From Lysobacterales bacterium (GTDB lineage: Bacteria; Pseudomonadota; Gammaproteobacteria; Xanthomonadales; SZUA-36), in the NCBI GenBank assembly GCA_014238945.1, contig JABAAB010000051.1, positions 101,100 to 165,099 on the forward strand: a DNA stretch of 64,000 nt. The letters are read 5' to 3'. This document shows, one piece after another, positions 17,913-29,425 of the stretch. Every line of letters begins with the position of its first letter. Positions within the stretch are counted from its first letter, which is position 1. The notes below the pieces were generated by a model. The model saw only the letters and a list, made by a program, of their open reading frames with translations, searched no databases and was not told the origin of the DNA. Made by a program: the position numbers and the translations under genes.

Positions 17913-19168
17913 AAATGGGTGAGATTCGTAATTACACGATGAATTTCGGACCGCAACACCCGGCGGCCCATGGTGTGTTGAGACTGGTGCTGGAACTCGA
18001 TGGTGAAACCATCGTGCGTGCGGACCCACATGTGGGGCTGCTGCATCGGGCAACGGAAAAACTGGCCGAGAGCAAACCCTTCAACCAGTCGATCGGATAT
18101 ATGGACCGGCTGGATTACGCATCGATGATGTGCAATGAGCACGCCTATGTGCGGGCCATTGAGCAACTGCTGGGTATTGAACCACCGGTTCGGGCGCAAT
18201 ACATCCGTACCATGTTCGATGAGATCACCCGTCTTGGTAATCACTTAATGTGGATCGGGTCCAGCGGACTGGATCTGGGTGCGATGACCGTGTTTCTGTA
18301 TGCATTCCGCGAGCGCGAAATGACCTTCGATATGTACGAGGCGGTATCCGGTGCGCGTATGCACGCGACTTATTATCGTCCCGGAGGTGTTTATAGGGAC
18401 CTGCCGGAGAAGATGCCGGAGTACAAACCCTCCCCATGGGTCAAGGACAAGGATCTGAAGCGACGCAATGAGTGGCGCGGGGGCAGCCTGCTGGATTTTA
18501 TTGAGGCATTTGCACGTGATTTCCCCTCCAAGGTTGATGAATACGAAACCCTTTTGACAAATAATCGTATCTGGAAACAGAGAACGGTTGGTATCGGTGT
18601 TGTTTCGCCCGATAGAGCCCAGCAATTGGGTTTCACCGGTGCGATGTTGCGCGGATCCGGGATTGAGTGGGACCTGCGCAAAAAGCAGCCCTACGCGATG
18701 TACCACGAGATGGATTTTGATATACCCGTGGGTGCCAACGGCGACTGTTATGACCGCTACCTGGTGCGTGTTGAGGAAATGCGTCAATCCGTCAGAATCA
18801 TACTGCAGTGCGTGGATTGGTTGCGTGCCAACCCAGGACACGTCATGTTGAAAAATTTCAAGGTCATTCCCCCTACACGTGAAGAAATGAAGGATGACAT
18901 GGAAGCACTCATCCACCATTTCAAACTGTTCACCGAGGGTTATTCCGTGCCGGAAGGTGAAACTTATGCAGCGGTCGAGGCCCCCAAGGGCGAGTTTGGC
19001 TGTTACCTGGTTTCAGATGGTGCCAACAAACCATTCCGCGCGCACTTCAGGGCGCCGGGTTTTGCCCATCTTTCGTCCATGAATGAGATGGTAGAGGGAC
19101 ACATGCTGGCCGATGTGGTAGCCGTTATTGGCAGCCTGGACATCGTTTTCGGAGAGGTGGATCGCTGA
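17909..19168 (+). CDS. nuoD: NADH-quinone oxidoreductase subunit D (49 kDa)
   Basis: 419 residues. The opening [18 protein letters not shown] contains the quinone-pocket His region, and the family stretches [11 protein letters not shown] and [10 protein letters not shown] follow. It forms the ubiquinone cavity with NuoB. The start overlaps the nuoC stop in ATGA, and the stop overlaps the nuoE start in TGATG. Confidence 0.97.
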   Translation: MKMGEIRNYTMNFGPQHPAAHGVLRLVLELDGETIVRADPHVGLLHRATEKLAESKPFNQSIGYMDRLDYASMMCNEHAYVRAIEQLLGIEPPVRAQYIRTMFDEITRLGNHLMWIGSSGLDLGAMTVFLYAFREREMTFDMYEAVSGARMHATYYRPGGVYRDLPEKMPEYKPSPWVKDKDLKRRNEWRGGSLLDFIEAFARDFPSKVDEYETLLTNNRIWKQRTVGIGVVSPDRAQQLGFTGAMLRGSGIEWDLRKKQPYAMYHEMDFDIPVGANGDCYDRYLVRVEEMRQSVRIILQCVDWLRANPGHVMLKNFKVIPPTREEMKDDMEALIHHFKLFTEGYSVPEGETYAAVEAPKGEFGCYLVSDGANKPFRAHFRAPGFAHLSSMNEMVEGHMLADVVAVIGSLDIVFGEVDR

Positions 19169-19683
19169 TGGGCCATAAAGCCGACTTTGTTGCGGGCAAA
19201 AAAGCACTGCTGCATACCGAAACCTGCGCCAGTATTGATCATTGGATGGCAAAATTTCCACCACAGCACAGGCGTTCTGCAATCATCCAGGCATTGATGG
19301 CGGCACAGGATCAAAATGGTGGCTGGTTGAGTCCGGACCTGATCAATGCGGTGGCCAACTACATGGATTTGCCTCCGGTTTGGGCCAATGAAGTGGTCAG
19401 TTTTTATTCCATGTTCGATACCCGTCCGGTGGGCAGACACAAGGTCAACATCTGTACCAATATTTCCTGCTGGCTCAATGGTGCAGATGCTATTGTCAGC
19501 CAGGTGGAGAGCAAACTGGGCATCCGCATGGGTGAGACCACAGCCGACGAACGAATTACTTTGGTGGTCGAAGAGGAGTGCCTGGCCGCGTGCTGTGGAG
19601 CACCGATGATGACCGTCGATGGTCATTATCATGAAAATCTCGATCAGAACAAGATCGATACGATATTGGACGGGCTCGAATAG
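19168..19683 (+). CDS. nuoE: NADH-quinone oxidoreductase subunit E (24 kDa)
   Basis: 171 residues holding the [2Fe-2S] cluster N1a through CTNISC and EECLAACCGAPMM (pattern C-x4-C...C-x3-C). It belongs to the NADH-oxidising module with NuoF and NuoG. The start overlaps nuoD by 1 base. A 65-base spacer precedes nuoF, the largest inside the first half of the operon. Confidence 0.97.
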   Translation: MGHKADFVAGKKALLHTETCASIDHWMAKFPPQHRRSAIIQALMAAQDQNGGWLSPDLINAVANYMDLPPVWANEVVSFYSMFDTRPVGRHKVNICTNISCWLNGADAIVSQVESKLGIRMGETTADERITLVVEEECLAACCGAPMMTVDGHYHENLDQNKIDTILDGLE

Positions 19684-19748
19684 AATGAATATACGACCAG
19701 GCCCGATAACAGTTACCAGGAATCCAGGCCGGATTCAGGCAGGTCGAT

Positions 19749-21044
19749 ATGTCTGATCACTCGGTAGTATTTGCAACGATGGAGTTTGAACAACCCTGGA
19801 GCATGGACAGCTATGTTTCCATCGGTGGCTACTCTGCATGGCGCAAAATTGTCGAAGAGAAAACCGATCCGGCGGAGATCATTGATATTGTCAAATCTTC
19901 GGCCTTGCGTGGACGCGGTGGTGCGGGTTTCCCCACTGGGCTCAAGTGGAGCTTTATGCCACGTTCGGCCCCGGTTCAGAAATACCTGTTGTGTAATTCA
20001 GATGAATCTGAGCCCGGCACCTGCCACGACCGGGATATTCTGAGATTCAACCCCCACGCCGTCATTGAGGGCATGGCCATTGCGGCTTATTCCATGGGTT
20101 CCACGGTGGCTTATAACTATATTCGCGGTGAATTCCACCACGAACCATTCGAGCGATTTGAGAGCGCATTAAAACAGGCCTATGCGGCCGGTCTGCTGGG
20201 TACAAATGTTCTTGATTGCGGTGTGGACATGGACATACACGCTGTACTGGGCGCCGGTGCTTATATTTGCGGTGAAGAAACCGCTTTGATGGAATCACTG
20301 GAAGGTAAAAAAGGTCAGCCGCGGTTCAAACCGCCATTCCCGGCCAATTTTGGTTTATATGGCAAGCCCACTACGATAAATAACACCGAAACACTGGCCT
20401 CCGTGCCACATATTATGCGCAATGGGGCATCGTGGTTCCTGGACATTGGCAAACCGAACAATGGCGGTCCCAAGGTGTTTTCGGTTTCCGGTCATGTAAG
20501 TAATCCGGGAAACTTTGAAATTCCACTGGGAACACGGTTCAGCGACCTGCTGGAAATGGCTGGTGGTATGCGTGATGGTAATCAACTCAAGGCGGTGATA
20601 CCCGGTGGGTCCTCCATGCCGGTGCTGCCCGCAGAGGTAATGATGGAAATGACCATGGACTACGATGCACTGGGTAAAGCCGGATCCGGTCTCGGTTCTG
20701 GTGCGGTGATCGTCATGGATGAAAAAACCTGCATGGTCAGGGCCTGCACGCGAATTGCCAGGTTTTACCATATGGAATCCTGTGGTCAATGCACACCCTG
20801 CCGGGAGGGTACCGGCTGGATGCATCGCGTGCTGCAACGCATTGTCGATGGCAAGGGTCAAATCGAAGACCTGGAACTTTTGCGCTCGGCCGCAGGGCAA
20901 ATCGAAGGTCATACCATTTGTGCATTTGGGGAGGCTGCAGCCTGGCCCGTACAGGGAATGTTGCGGCATTTCTGGCACGAATTTGAATACTATGTCGAGC
21001 ACGGAAGGTCCATTACGCAAGCACAGCGGGGGAAAGCTGCATGA
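19749..21044 (+). CDS. nuoF: NADH-quinone oxidoreductase subunit F (51 kDa)
   Basis: 431 residues. It binds NADH and FMN through ALRGRGGAGFPTGLKW and GAGAYICGEETAL, and cluster N3 through ESCGQCTPCREG plus the later Cys in HTICAFGEA. This is where electrons from NADH enter complex I. The stop overlaps the nuoG start in ATGA. Confidence 0.97.
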   Translation: MSDHSVVFATMEFEQPWSMDSYVSIGGYSAWRKIVEEKTDPAEIIDIVKSSALRGRGGAGFPTGLKWSFMPRSAPVQKYLLCNSDESEPGTCHDRDILRFNPHAVIEGMAIAAYSMGSTVAYNYIRGEFHHEPFERFESALKQAYAAGLLGTNVLDCGVDMDIHAVLGAGAYICGEETALMESLEGKKGQPRFKPPFPANFGLYGKPTTINNTETLASVPHIMRNGASWFLDIGKPNNGGPKVFSVSGHVSNPGNFEIPLGTRFSDLLEMAGGMRDGNQLKAVIPGGSSMPVLPAEVMMEMTMDYDALGKAGSGLGSGAVIVMDEKTCMVRACTRIARFYHMESCGQCTPCREGTGWMHRVLQRIVDGKGQIEDLELLRSAAGQIEGHTICAFGEAAAWPVQGMLRHFWHEFEYYVEHGRSITQAQRGKAA

Positions 21045-23452
21045 GCACGCAGCCAGACAAAACCGTACAGCCCGCGCCGGTAGAAACCGTCAATATTGAA
21101 GTGGACGGAATCGCCATGAACGTGCCAAAGAATTCCATGATCATTGAGGCCACCGACAAATCCGGTATCAGTATTCCCCGGTTCTGTTATCACTCCAAGT
21201 TGAGTATTGCGGCCAATTGCCGTATGTGCCTGGTCGATGTTGAAAAAGCACCCAAGCCGATGCCGGCCTGCGCGACACCGGTTATGGACGGCATGAAGGT
21301 CTATACGCAGTCGCGCCGCGCCCTGGATGCGCAGCATGGTGTGATGGAGTTTTTACTGATCAACCATCCCCTGGATTGCCCCATTTGCGACCAGGGTGGT
21401 GAATGCGAACTGCAGGACATGGCGGTGGGTTACGGCCGCTCGGTCTCACGTTTCAGTGAGCGCAAGAGGGTGGTTGCTGACCATGATATCGGCCCCCTGG
21501 TACAAACAGACATGACACGCTGTATCCAGTGCACCCGTTGTGTGCGATTCCTGGACGAAATTGCAGGCACCAATGAACTGGGGATGTTTGGCAGAGGAGA
21601 TCGGGCCACTATCGGCACTTGTCTGGAACAGGGCATTGATTCCGAATTGTCGGGTAATGTCATTGATCTTTGCCCCGTGGGCGCATTGACCAACAAGCCA
21701 TTCCGTTTTTCGGCCCGTGCATGGGAACTGACGGCTCGGCCATCATTGGGAGTTCACGATGGTGTGGGCTCCGCGCTTTGGTATCACACCCGTCGTGGTC
21801 GCATCATGCGTGCGGTACCCAGGGAAAATGAATCCACCAATGAAACCTGGCTCTCCGATCGTGACCGATATTCACATTTCGGTCTGAATCACAACGACCG
21901 TGTTTTGGAGCCGATGCTCAAGGTTGACGGCGAGTGGCAGAATGTCTCCTGGGACGAGGGTGTCCAGGCGGCAGCCGATGCCCTGCGCGGTACTGTAGCG
22001 GAACATGGTTCCGGGCAGTTGGGTGTACTGATGACACCCGCTGCATCGACGGAGGAGTATTACCTGGCGCAACGCATGACACGTGGGCTCGATTGTCCGA
22101 ACATTGATCACCGTCTCAGGCAACAGGATTTCAGCGATGACGGTACGCAATCCGCATCAATGGGTTTCCAGGGATCAATGGATGCCATTGACCAGGCTGA
22201 TGTGGTGTTGCTGATCGGCAGTAATATCCGCGAGGAAGCACCCATATTGGGCCAGCGTGTACGCAAGGCCTGGCGCGCAGGCGCGAGCGTAGCGGCATTG
22301 AATCCTGTTGACTGGAATTTTCACTTTGACCTTAAATACCGGAATATTTCAGCACCACAAAATATGGTTTCGGAACTGGCCCTGATTGCCGCTGCGGTTG
22401 CAACAGCCAGTGGACAGAATTTACCTGCTGAATTACGTGTTGCCGGTGCTGAGAAAGTTCCCGACAGCGGCCACCAGTCACTGGCGTCTCTGCTCATTTC
22501 CGAAGGCAACAAGATGTTGATTCTGGGGCAGGTCTCACTGGCACACCATCAGTCGGCCTGGTTGCGCCAACTTTCAAGTTGGATAGCAGGGGTAACCGGG
22601 TCGGAGCTCAACATCGTTGCTCCTGGTGGAAATGCGGTGGGCGCAGCGAAAGCGGGGGCCATACCGGTTCATGGGGCCGGTGGTTCTGAAGTGGATCGCG
22701 GTCTCGATTGCCGGAGCATGCTGAACAATCCGTTAAAGGGATACCTGCTGTGGGATTTTGAGCCGGATCACGATACCTCGAATCCGGCCCTGAGCATGGC
22801 CTCCCTGGGTGCGGCTGGAACGGTCGTGGCCGTAGCGTCCTTTGCCGGTGAGAGCCTCAGAGCCTGTGCAGATGTCATTCTGCCGCTGGCGCCTGCGGCG
22901 GAATCACAAGGCCTGTACTACACACTCGATGGTCAGTCATTCATGGTTGAGCCTGCTGGCAGAGTTGCGGGCCAGGCCAGGCCGGGATGGAAAATCCTGC
23001 GTCGACTTGGGGCCCATTTGGAACTTGATGGATTTGATCAGGTTGATCTTGCATCCATTCGTCGGGAAATGCTGGATGATATCGGTGATGCTGAGAATGG
23101 AAGTACAGCGGCTGAATTGGCGCAATTGGACGAACCGGTACAGGAATCCGGACTGCACCGTATCGGCGATGTGGCTATGTACGGTGTTGATGCGCTTTGC
23201 CGGCGTTCAGAATTTCTGCAAAGCACGGTCCAGGCCCAAAATGATTTTGTTGGACTGAATCCGGAAGATGCCGCCAGTCTCGGTTTGGTTGATGGCCAGG
23301 ATGCACGTCTGCGCCAGGCCGACACACAGATTACCCTGACTGTCCGGGTCCGGAACGAATTGCCTGTCGGTGGTGTATGGCTCAAGAGTGCCACCGCAAT
23401 CAGCGGACTCATGGGTGATAGTTTTGCGGCCATCAGCGTGGAGGCGGTGTGA
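21041..23452 (+). CDS. nuoG: NADH-quinone oxidoreductase subunit G (75 kDa)
   Basis: 803 residues. The N-terminal ferredoxin-like part holds N1b (CRMCLVDVE and flanking Cys), the [18 protein letters not shown] stretch with the His-ligated N5 cluster, and N4 ([10 protein letters not shown]...CPVGAL). The molybdopterin-oxidoreductase-like domain follows. At the site where E. coli carries N7 (C-x2-C-x3-C) this protein reads [16 protein letters not shown], without Cys, so N7 is absent as in mitochondrial 75-kDa subunits. Starts in an ATGA overlap with nuoF. Confidence 0.96.
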   Translation: MSTQPDKTVQPAPVETVNIEVDGIAMNVPKNSMIIEATDKSGISIPRFCYHSKLSIAANCRMCLVDVEKAPKPMPACATPVMDGMKVYTQSRRALDAQHGVMEFLLINHPLDCPICDQGGECELQDMAVGYGRSVSRFSERKRVVADHDIGPLVQTDMTRCIQCTRCVRFLDEIAGTNELGMFGRGDRATIGTCLEQGIDSELSGNVIDLCPVGALTNKPFRFSARAWELTARPSLGVHDGVGSALWYHTRRGRIMRAVPRENESTNETWLSDRDRYSHFGLNHNDRVLEPMLKVDGEWQNVSWDEGVQAAADALRGTVAEHGSGQLGVLMTPAASTEEYYLAQRMTRGLDCPNIDHRLRQQDFSDDGTQSASMGFQGSMDAIDQADVVLLIGSNIREEAPILGQRVRKAWRAGASVAALNPVDWNFHFDLKYRNISAPQNMVSELALIAAAVATASGQNLPAELRVAGAEKVPDSGHQSLASLLISEGNKMLILGQVSLAHHQSAWLRQLSSWIAGVTGSELNIVAPGGNAVGAAKAGAIPVHGAGGSEVDRGLDCRSMLNNPLKGYLLWDFEPDHDTSNPALSMASLGAAGTVVAVASFAGESLRACADVILPLAPAAESQGLYYTLDGQSFMVEPAGRVAGQARPGWKILRRLGAHLELDGFDQVDLASIRREMLDDIGDAENGSTAAELAQLDEPVQESGLHRIGDVAMYGVDALCRRSEFLQSTVQAQNDFVGLNPEDAASLGLVDGQDARLRQADTQITLTVRVRNELPVGGVWLKSATAISGLMGDSFAAISVEAV

Positions 23453-24477
23453 TGCTGGATATGCTGTTTTACCTGCTGTGGACAATTGCAAAAATCCTGA
23501 TGATCACGGTTCCATTGATCATTACCGTGGCGTTTTACACCTACTTTGAACGCAAGGTTATTGGATCCATGCAAATCAGGGTTGGCCCAAGTCGTGTCGG
23601 TCCACTGGGTCTGTTACAGCCGTTTGCAGATGTATTCAAACTGCTATTGAAGGAAATTATCCTGCCGGCAAACGCCAATCGGTTCCTGTTTGTGCTGGCA
23701 CCGGTAATCGCTCTGGCACCTGCATTTGCAGCCTGGGCTGTTATCCCGTTTAGTGATTTACTGGTACTGGCTGATATTGATGCGGGCCTGATCTATGTGT
23801 TGGCACTTACATCCCTGAGTGTTTATGGTGTGATCATTGCCGGATGGGCGTCCAATTCCAAGTATGCCTTCCTGGGCGCCATGCGCTCCGCGGCACAGAC
23901 GGTTTCCTACGAAATTTCAATGGGTTTTGCACTGGTAGGCGTTTTGATCCTAGGTGGCACACTGAATCTTCGTGAAATTGTACTGGCTCAGCAGGGTGGC
24001 ATTTTTGACTGGTTCTGGCTACCGCTGTTACCACTGTTTGTCATTTACATGATTTCCGGGCTGGCCGAGACCAACCGGGCACCATTTGATGTTGCAGAAG
24101 GTGAGTCGGAAATTGTTGCAGGTTTCCACGTAGAATACTCCGGAGCCGCTTTTGCGGTTTTTTTCCTCGCTGAATATGCCAACATGATACTGATTTCCAG
24201 CCTGACGGCAGTCCTTTTTGCCGGTGGCTGGTTATCGCCTTTCGAGGGTGTTCCAGTGTTGGGTGAAACACTGCTGGGTGAGGGAAGCATTTTCTGGTTC
24301 CTCGCCAAGACCGCGGTTTTTATGTTCATGTTCCTGTGGTACCGGGCGACATTTCCACGTTACCGCTATGACCAGATCATGCGTCTGGGCTGGAAAGTAC
24401 TGATTCCCATTACGCTGGTCTGGGTGATGGTGGCCGCACTGATGGCGGTGCTCGGATTGGTGGTCAAGGGAAGCTGA
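23452..24477 (+). CDS. nuoH: NADH-quinone oxidoreductase subunit H
   Basis: 341 residues with about eight helices and the family stretches [20 protein letters not shown] and [17 protein letters not shown], which line the quinone entrance. ATG 23452 overlaps the nuoG stop in TGATG. A GTG one codon earlier is also possible. The stop overlaps the nuoI start. Confidence 0.96.
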   Translation: MLDMLFYLLWTIAKILMITVPLIITVAFYTYFERKVIGSMQIRVGPSRVGPLGLLQPFADVFKLLLKEIILPANANRFLFVLAPVIALAPAFAAWAVIPFSDLLVLADIDAGLIYVLALTSLSVYGVIIAGWASNSKYAFLGAMRSAAQTVSYEISMGFALVGVLILGGTLNLREIVLAQQGGIFDWFWLPLLPLFVIYMISGLAETNRAPFDVAEGESEIVAGFHVEYSGAAFAVFFLAEYANMILISSLTAVLFAGGWLSPFEGVPVLGETLLGEGSIFWFLAKTAVFMFMFLWYRATFPRYRYDQIMRLGWKVLIPITLVWVMVAALMAVLGLVVKGS

Positions 24478-24968
24478 TGATGAAACGTGTCATTGAATAT
24501 TTTCGCAGCCTGTTATTGATTGAATTGATGCGTGGTCTTGGTGTGACCATACGGTATTTTTTCCGCCCGGGATTCACCATCAATTACCCCGAGGAAAAAA
24601 CACCCAAGTCCAATCGTTTCAGGGGGTTGCATGCATTGCGTCGTTACCCCAACGGAGAGGAGCGCTGCATCGCCTGCAAACTGTGCGAAGCGGTTTGTCC
24701 GGCCCTGGCAATTACCATTGAAGCCTGTCAGCGTGAAGATGGCAGCAGACGCACTACACGTTATGACATTGATCTGTTCAAGTGTATTTACTGCGGCTTC
24801 TGTGAGGAATCATGCCCGGTTGATTCGATCGTCGAAACCGGGTTTCTGGAATATCATTTTGAGAATCGTGAAGAAGCCATCATGAGCAAATCACAATTGC
24901 TGGCCATCGGTGACCGCTTTGAATCTGAGATAGCAGAAAAACGACAACAGGATGCGGCCTTCCGATGA
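24477..24968 (+). CDS. nuoI: NADH-quinone oxidoreductase subunit I
   Basis: 163 residues with two ferredoxin motifs, [12 protein letters not shown] and [12 protein letters not shown], which bind clusters N6a and N6b and link NuoG to N2. It overlaps nuoH by one base and nuoJ by four bases. Confidence 0.97.
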   Translation: MMKRVIEYFRSLLLIELMRGLGVTIRYFFRPGFTINYPEEKTPKSNRFRGLHALRRYPNGEERCIACKLCEAVCPALAITIEACQREDGSRRTTRYDIDLFKCIYCGFCEESCPVDSIVETGFLEYHFENREEAIMSKSQLLAIGDRFESEIAEKRQQDAAFR

Positions 24969-25579
24969 TGATCCAGGAGTTGATTTTTTACGCACATTCA
25001 CTGGTGCTGGTGCTGGCAGCGGCCATGGTCATCACCGTTCGTAACCCGGTCTATTCCGCCTTGTACCTGGTGCTGGCGTTCTTCAGTGCCGCAGCCATCT
25101 GGTTGCTTCTGGAAGCAGAATTCCTGGCCATCATTCTGGTGGTGGTTTATGTGGGTGCCGTCATGGTCCTGTTCTTGTTTGTGGTGATGATGCTGGACAT
25201 CAATCTCGTACCCCTCAAGGAGGGCTTTAGCCGCTATCTGCCTGTGGCGGTACTGGTGGCAATTGTCATGGCAGTGGAGTTATTGATGGTTCTGTGGAGC
25301 AAGGGGCGTCTTGGTGTTGACATGTTTCCAATACCGGCACCCAACCCGGAAGGCTACAGCAATACCAGGGCTTTGGGTGAACTCCTGTACAGTAAATACC
25401 TGTTGCCGTTCGAGGTTGCTGGCGTGGTATTGCTGGTGGCCATCATTGCAGCCATTGCATTAACCCTGCGTAAACGTCCCGGAATAAAGACCCAGAACCC
25501 TGCATCGCAGGTCAGGGTCAGCAGAGAGGACAGTGTGCGTCTGGTAAAAATGAAATCCGAAAAACCCCGGGAAGTTTGA
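24965..25579 (+). CDS. nuoJ: NADH-quinone oxidoreductase subunit J
   Basis: 204 residues, five predicted helices. The third helix region [20 protein letters not shown] is the conserved pi-bulge helix implicated in coupling. The C-terminus extends as a basic cytoplasmic tail after the last helix. The gene overlaps nuoI by four bases, and nuoK begins 11 bases after the stop. Confidence 0.95.
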   Translation: MMIQELIFYAHSLVLVLAAAMVITVRNPVYSALYLVLAFFSAAAIWLLLEAEFLAIILVVVYVGAVMVLFLFVVMMLDINLVPLKEGFSRYLPVAVLVAIVMAVELLMVLWSKGRLGVDMFPIPAPNPEGYSNTRALGELLYSKYLLPFEVAGVVLLVAIIAAIALTLRKRPGIKTQNPASQVRVSREDSVRLVKMKSEKPREV

Positions 25580-25589
25580 AGGTTCAGCC

Positions 25590-25895
25590 ATGTTGACACT
25601 TGCACATTTTCTCACCTTGAGCGCAATCGTATTCAGTCTCAGCATCGCGGGGATATTCATTAACCGCAAAAACGTCATCATCCTGCTGATGTGTATAGAG
25701 TTGATGTTGTTGGCCGTCAACATGAATTTTGTCGCTTTTTCACGGTTTTTGGGCAACCTGGACGGTCAGGTTTTCGTGTTCTTCATACTAACGGTTGCGG
25801 CCGCCGAGGCTGCTATCGGTCTTGCCATCCTGGTGGTTGTGTTCCGCAACCGCCAGACCATCAATGTCGCCGAGTTGGATGATCTGAAAGGATGA
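25590..25895 (+). CDS. nuoK: NADH-quinone oxidoreductase subunit K
   Basis: 101 residues, three helices, with the conserved membrane Glu residues in [11 protein letters not shown] and [10 protein letters not shown], part of the proton path. Its stop overlaps the nuoL start by four bases. Confidence 0.97.
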   Translation: MLTLAHFLTLSAIVFSLSIAGIFINRKNVIILLMCIELMLLAVNMNFVAFSRFLGNLDGQVFVFFILTVAAAEAAIGLAILVVVFRNRQTINVAELDDLKG

Positions 25896-27901
25896 ACTTG
25901 TCTTTGCAAACCACCCTGTTGCTGATACCGGTGTTACCACTTGCGGGTGCGATAGTGGCCGGTTTTTTCCGCAACCAGGTGGGCCGTGTCGGCGCACATT
26001 CGGTCACCATACTGGGTGTGGCCGCGTCCTTCATTCTGTCTTCATGGATACTTCTGCAACAGGTCAATGGCGGCCTTGATGTAGTCAACACCAGTGTCTA
26101 TACCTGGATGGTATCCGACGGCATACGGTTCGAAATCGGTTTCCTGGTGGACCACCTTACTGCCCTGATGATGTGCGTGGTTACCTTTGTTTCCCTGATG
26201 GTGCATATTTATACCATTGGTTACATGCGCGAAGACCCCGGATACCAGCGATTCTTCAGCTATATCGCCCTGTTTACCTTTTCCATGCTGATGCTGGTCA
26301 TGGCCAATAATTTTCTGCAGTTGTTTTTTGGATGGGAAGCAGTCGGTCTGGTTTCTTACCTGTTGATTGGCTTCTGGTTCAAGAAAGAGTCCGCCATAGT
26401 GGCCAATATGAAAGCTTTCCTGGTTAACCGGGTGGGTGATTTTGGATTCCTGCTGGGTATAGCCGCGATACTGCTGACCTTTGGAACACTGGATTATGCT
26501 GAGGTATTTGGCCGGGTCAACGAAGCCGCAGGCAAAACCTTCGAGATCCCGGGTGGCCTGGAATTGCAAATGCTGACCTTTATCTGTGTGTGTCTTTTCA
26601 TCGGCGCCATGGGTAAATCTGCACAGGCCCCCCTGCATGTCTGGTTGCCGGACTCCATGGAGGGTCCGACACCCATTTCAGCGTTAATCCATGCCGCGAC
26701 GATGGTAACGGCAGGTATTTTCATGGTTGCGCGGATGTCACCCCTGTTTGAGATGAGTGACGCGGCCCTGAGCTTTGTCATGTTGACCGGCGCCGTAACT
26801 GCATTATCCATGGGTCTGATCGGTATCGTGCAAAACGACGTCAAACGGGTGATCGCTTACTCAACCCTGTCACAACTCGGCTACATGACCGTTGCACTGG
26901 GAGCCTCGGCGTATTCCGCGGCGATTTTTCACCTGATGACACATGCATTTTTCAAAGCACTGCTATTTCTTGGCGCAGGTTCTGTGATCATTGCCCTGCA
27001 TCATGAGCAGGATGTGCGTCATATGGGTGGCTTGAGGAAATACATGCCCGTGACCTGGATTACCGCATGGCTGGGCACACTGGCGCTGGTCGGGTTCCCG
27101 TTTTTTGCCGGATTCTATTCCAAGGACGTGATCATCGAGGCCGTTGCCGCATCACAGCGCTGGGGCAGTGATGTTGCTTATGCCGCCGTGACACTCGGTG
27201 TTCTGGTAACCGCCATCTACAGTTTCAGATTGTTGTACCTGACCTTTCACGGCAAAGAACGGTTTGAGGTTGTTCATGCAGATGATGATGGCCATCTGCC
27301 AGCAGGGCAACTGGCCCACACCCCCCAGGAGTCACCGTTGGTGGTAACCATTCCATTGATATTGCTGGCGATACCTTCGGTTGTCATCGGCTGGATGACC
27401 GTTGAACCGGTACTGTTTGGTGGTTGGCTGGAGGATTCGATCTTTGTGTTGGAGAAAAACAATGTGGTGGCGGAACTGGGTCAGCATTTCCATGGAGCGA
27501 CTGCCATGGCCATTCACGCAATTAACACATTGCCGTTTTGGCTGATGATACTGGGCCTACTGATCTCATCCCTGATTTACCTGTGGAAGCCATCTATTGC
27601 CGATAGTGTGCGTGGCAGACTGCCGGCTTTGTACCGGGTGCTCGACAACAAGTATTACTTTGATGATTTCTACCAAAGATTATTTGCCCAGGGCAGCGTA
27701 AGACTTGGCCGCAACCTGTGGCACAGGGCAGATGCGGGTTTTATTGACAACGGCCTGGTAAACGGTTCAGCCCGTCTGGTCAACTGGCTTGCTGCACGGG
27801 TGCGCCGCTGGCAAACAGGGTTTCTGTACGATTATGCATTTGCCATGATCATTGGATTGATCGGTTTTCTGGCCGTTTGGGTCGCGTTGGTACCTTCCTG
27901 A
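25892..27901 (+). CDS. nuoL: NADH-quinone oxidoreductase subunit L
   Basis: 669 residues, about sixteen helices. This antiporter-like subunit at the tip of the membrane arm carries the long lateral helix near its C-terminus. Family stretches include [18 protein letters not shown] (conserved Glu), [20 protein letters not shown] (conserved Lys and Pro) and [18 protein letters not shown] (His and Lys). The stop overlaps the nuoM ATG by one base. Confidence 0.97.
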   Translation: MNLSLQTTLLLIPVLPLAGAIVAGFFRNQVGRVGAHSVTILGVAASFILSSWILLQQVNGGLDVVNTSVYTWMVSDGIRFEIGFLVDHLTALMMCVVTFVSLMVHIYTIGYMREDPGYQRFFSYIALFTFSMLMLVMANNFLQLFFGWEAVGLVSYLLIGFWFKKESAIVANMKAFLVNRVGDFGFLLGIAAILLTFGTLDYAEVFGRVNEAAGKTFEIPGGLELQMLTFICVCLFIGAMGKSAQAPLHVWLPDSMEGPTPISALIHAATMVTAGIFMVARMSPLFEMSDAALSFVMLTGAVTALSMGLIGIVQNDVKRVIAYSTLSQLGYMTVALGASAYSAAIFHLMTHAFFKALLFLGAGSVIIALHHEQDVRHMGGLRKYMPVTWITAWLGTLALVGFPFFAGFYSKDVIIEAVAASQRWGSDVAYAAVTLGVLVTAIYSFRLLYLTFHGKERFEVVHADDDGHLPAGQLAHTPQESPLVVTIPLILLAIPSVVIGWMTVEPVLFGGWLEDSIFVLEKNNVVAELGQHFHGATAMAIHAINTLPFWLMILGLLISSLIYLWKPSIADSVRGRLPALYRVLDNKYYFDDFYQRLFAQGSVRLGRNLWHRADAGFIDNGLVNGSARLVNWLAARVRRWQTGFLYDYAFAMIIGLIGFLAVWVALVPS

Positions 27902-29424
27902 TGAATGGTCCAATGAACGGTTTTCTCCTCAGTATTTTAATCTGGCTGCCGATATTGGGTGCAGTCGGTGTATTGATGGTCGGTGAATCTCGCCCGGCAT
28001 TGGCCAGAGGACTTGCTCTGCTTCTGTCGAGCGCAACATTTTTGCTGGGTTTGCCCTTGTTTTCCTCTTTTGATACATCGACGGCCGCCATGCAGTTTGT
28101 TGAGTTCCGGCCGTGGATAGAGGCTTTCAATATTCATTACAAACTGGGTGTGGATGGATTCTCCGCCCCGTTGATACTGTTGACGATGTTTTTTGGTGTG
28201 CTGGTGGTCATTGCCGGTTGGCGGTCAATTACCAAAAACGTTTCGCAGTACATGGCCGCATTCCTGGTACTTGAGGGGCTGATGATCGGTGTATTTGCTG
28301 CACTTGATGGATTATTGTTCTACATATTTTTTGAAGCCATGCTGATTCCCATGTTCCTGGTGATTGGTATTTGGGGTGGCCCGCAGCGGGTCTATGCGAC
28401 GATCAAGTTTTTCCTGTATACCTTTATGGGCTCAGTATTCATGCTCATAGGAATTATCTACCTGTATATACAATCCGGTAGCTGGGATATCCTTGCCTGG
28501 CACCAGATGCCACTGGCACTCGGTGTACAGAAATGGCTTTTCCTCGGGTTTCTTTCGGCGTTTGCGGTCAAGATACCCATGTTTCCCGTGCATACGTGGT
28601 TGCCGGATGCTCATGTCGAAGCGCCCACAGGCGGCTCGGTAATCCTTGCAGCGATCATGCTTAAAATCGGTGGATATGGTTTTATTCGCTTCAGCCTGCC
28701 CATTACACCGGACGCATCAGCGGCACTCGACTGGCTGGTGATTGGCTTGTCCCTGATTGCAGTGGTCTACATAGGCCTGGTTGCACTGGTTCAAAAGGAC
28801 ATGAAGAAATTGATAGCCTACTCATCCATTTCACATATGGGATTTGTCACCCTTGGCCTGTTTGTCGCATTCAGCATTTTCAGAAATACCGGAGGCGTAG
28901 CCGGGGCAGCGCTGGGTGTCGAAGGAGCCATGGTTCAAATGGTTTCTCACGGTTTCATCTCGGGCGCACTTTTCCTGACGGTTGGTGTTCTGTATGACCG
29001 TGTACACAGCCGTATGATCAAGGACTATGGTGGTGTTGCCAATACCATGCCGTGGTTCGCAGTGCTTGCAGTATTTTTCCTGATGGCCAATTCCGGGCTG
29101 CCGGGCACCAGTGGGTTTGTCGGTGAGTTTATGGTCATACTGTCAGCCTTCCAGGCCAATTTCTGGTTCGCATTCCTTGCCGCACTGACCTTGATCCTGG
29201 GAGCAGCCTACAGTCTTTGGTTGGCCAAACGTGTGATATTCGGGGCGGTAACCAATCGCGAGGTACAAAATCTGCAGGATATCAATGCACGCGAAGCACT
29301 GGTACTGGGATCACTGGCGGTGGCTATTCTGGTTGTGGGATTGTGGCCTCAGCCCTTGGTGGAAATGATGCATGCATCGGTAGACCAGTTGCTACAACAC
29401 ATAGTCCAATCAAAGGTTCTGTGA
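27901..29424 (+). CDS. nuoM: NADH-quinone oxidoreductase subunit M
   Basis: 507 residues from ATG 27901. The frame is open 24 bases further back inside nuoL, but the overlap at TGATG is the natural start. It is an antiporter-like proton-pumping subunit with FFEAMLIPMFLVIGIWGG (key Glu), KIPMFPVHTWLPDAHVEAPT and MVSHGFISGALFLTVGVLYD. One base separates its stop from nuoN. Confidence 0.97.
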   Translation: MNGPMNGFLLSILIWLPILGAVGVLMVGESRPALARGLALLLSSATFLLGLPLFSSFDTSTAAMQFVEFRPWIEAFNIHYKLGVDGFSAPLILLTMFFGVLVVIAGWRSITKNVSQYMAAFLVLEGLMIGVFAALDGLLFYIFFEAMLIPMFLVIGIWGGPQRVYATIKFFLYTFMGSVFMLIGIIYLYIQSGSWDILAWHQMPLALGVQKWLFLGFLSAFAVKIPMFPVHTWLPDAHVEAPTGGSVILAAIMLKIGGYGFIRFSLPITPDASAALDWLVIGLSLIAVVYIGLVALVQKDMKKLIAYSSISHMGFVTLGLFVAFSIFRNTGGVAGAALGVEGAMVQMVSHGFISGALFLTVGVLYDRVHSRMIKDYGGVANTMPWFAVLAVFFLMANSGLPGTSGFVGEFMVILSAFQANFWFAFLAALTLILGAAYSLWLAKRVIFGAVTNREVQNLQDINAREALVLGSLAVAILVVGLWPQPLVEMMHASVDQLLQHIVQSKVL

Positions 29425-29425
29425 C

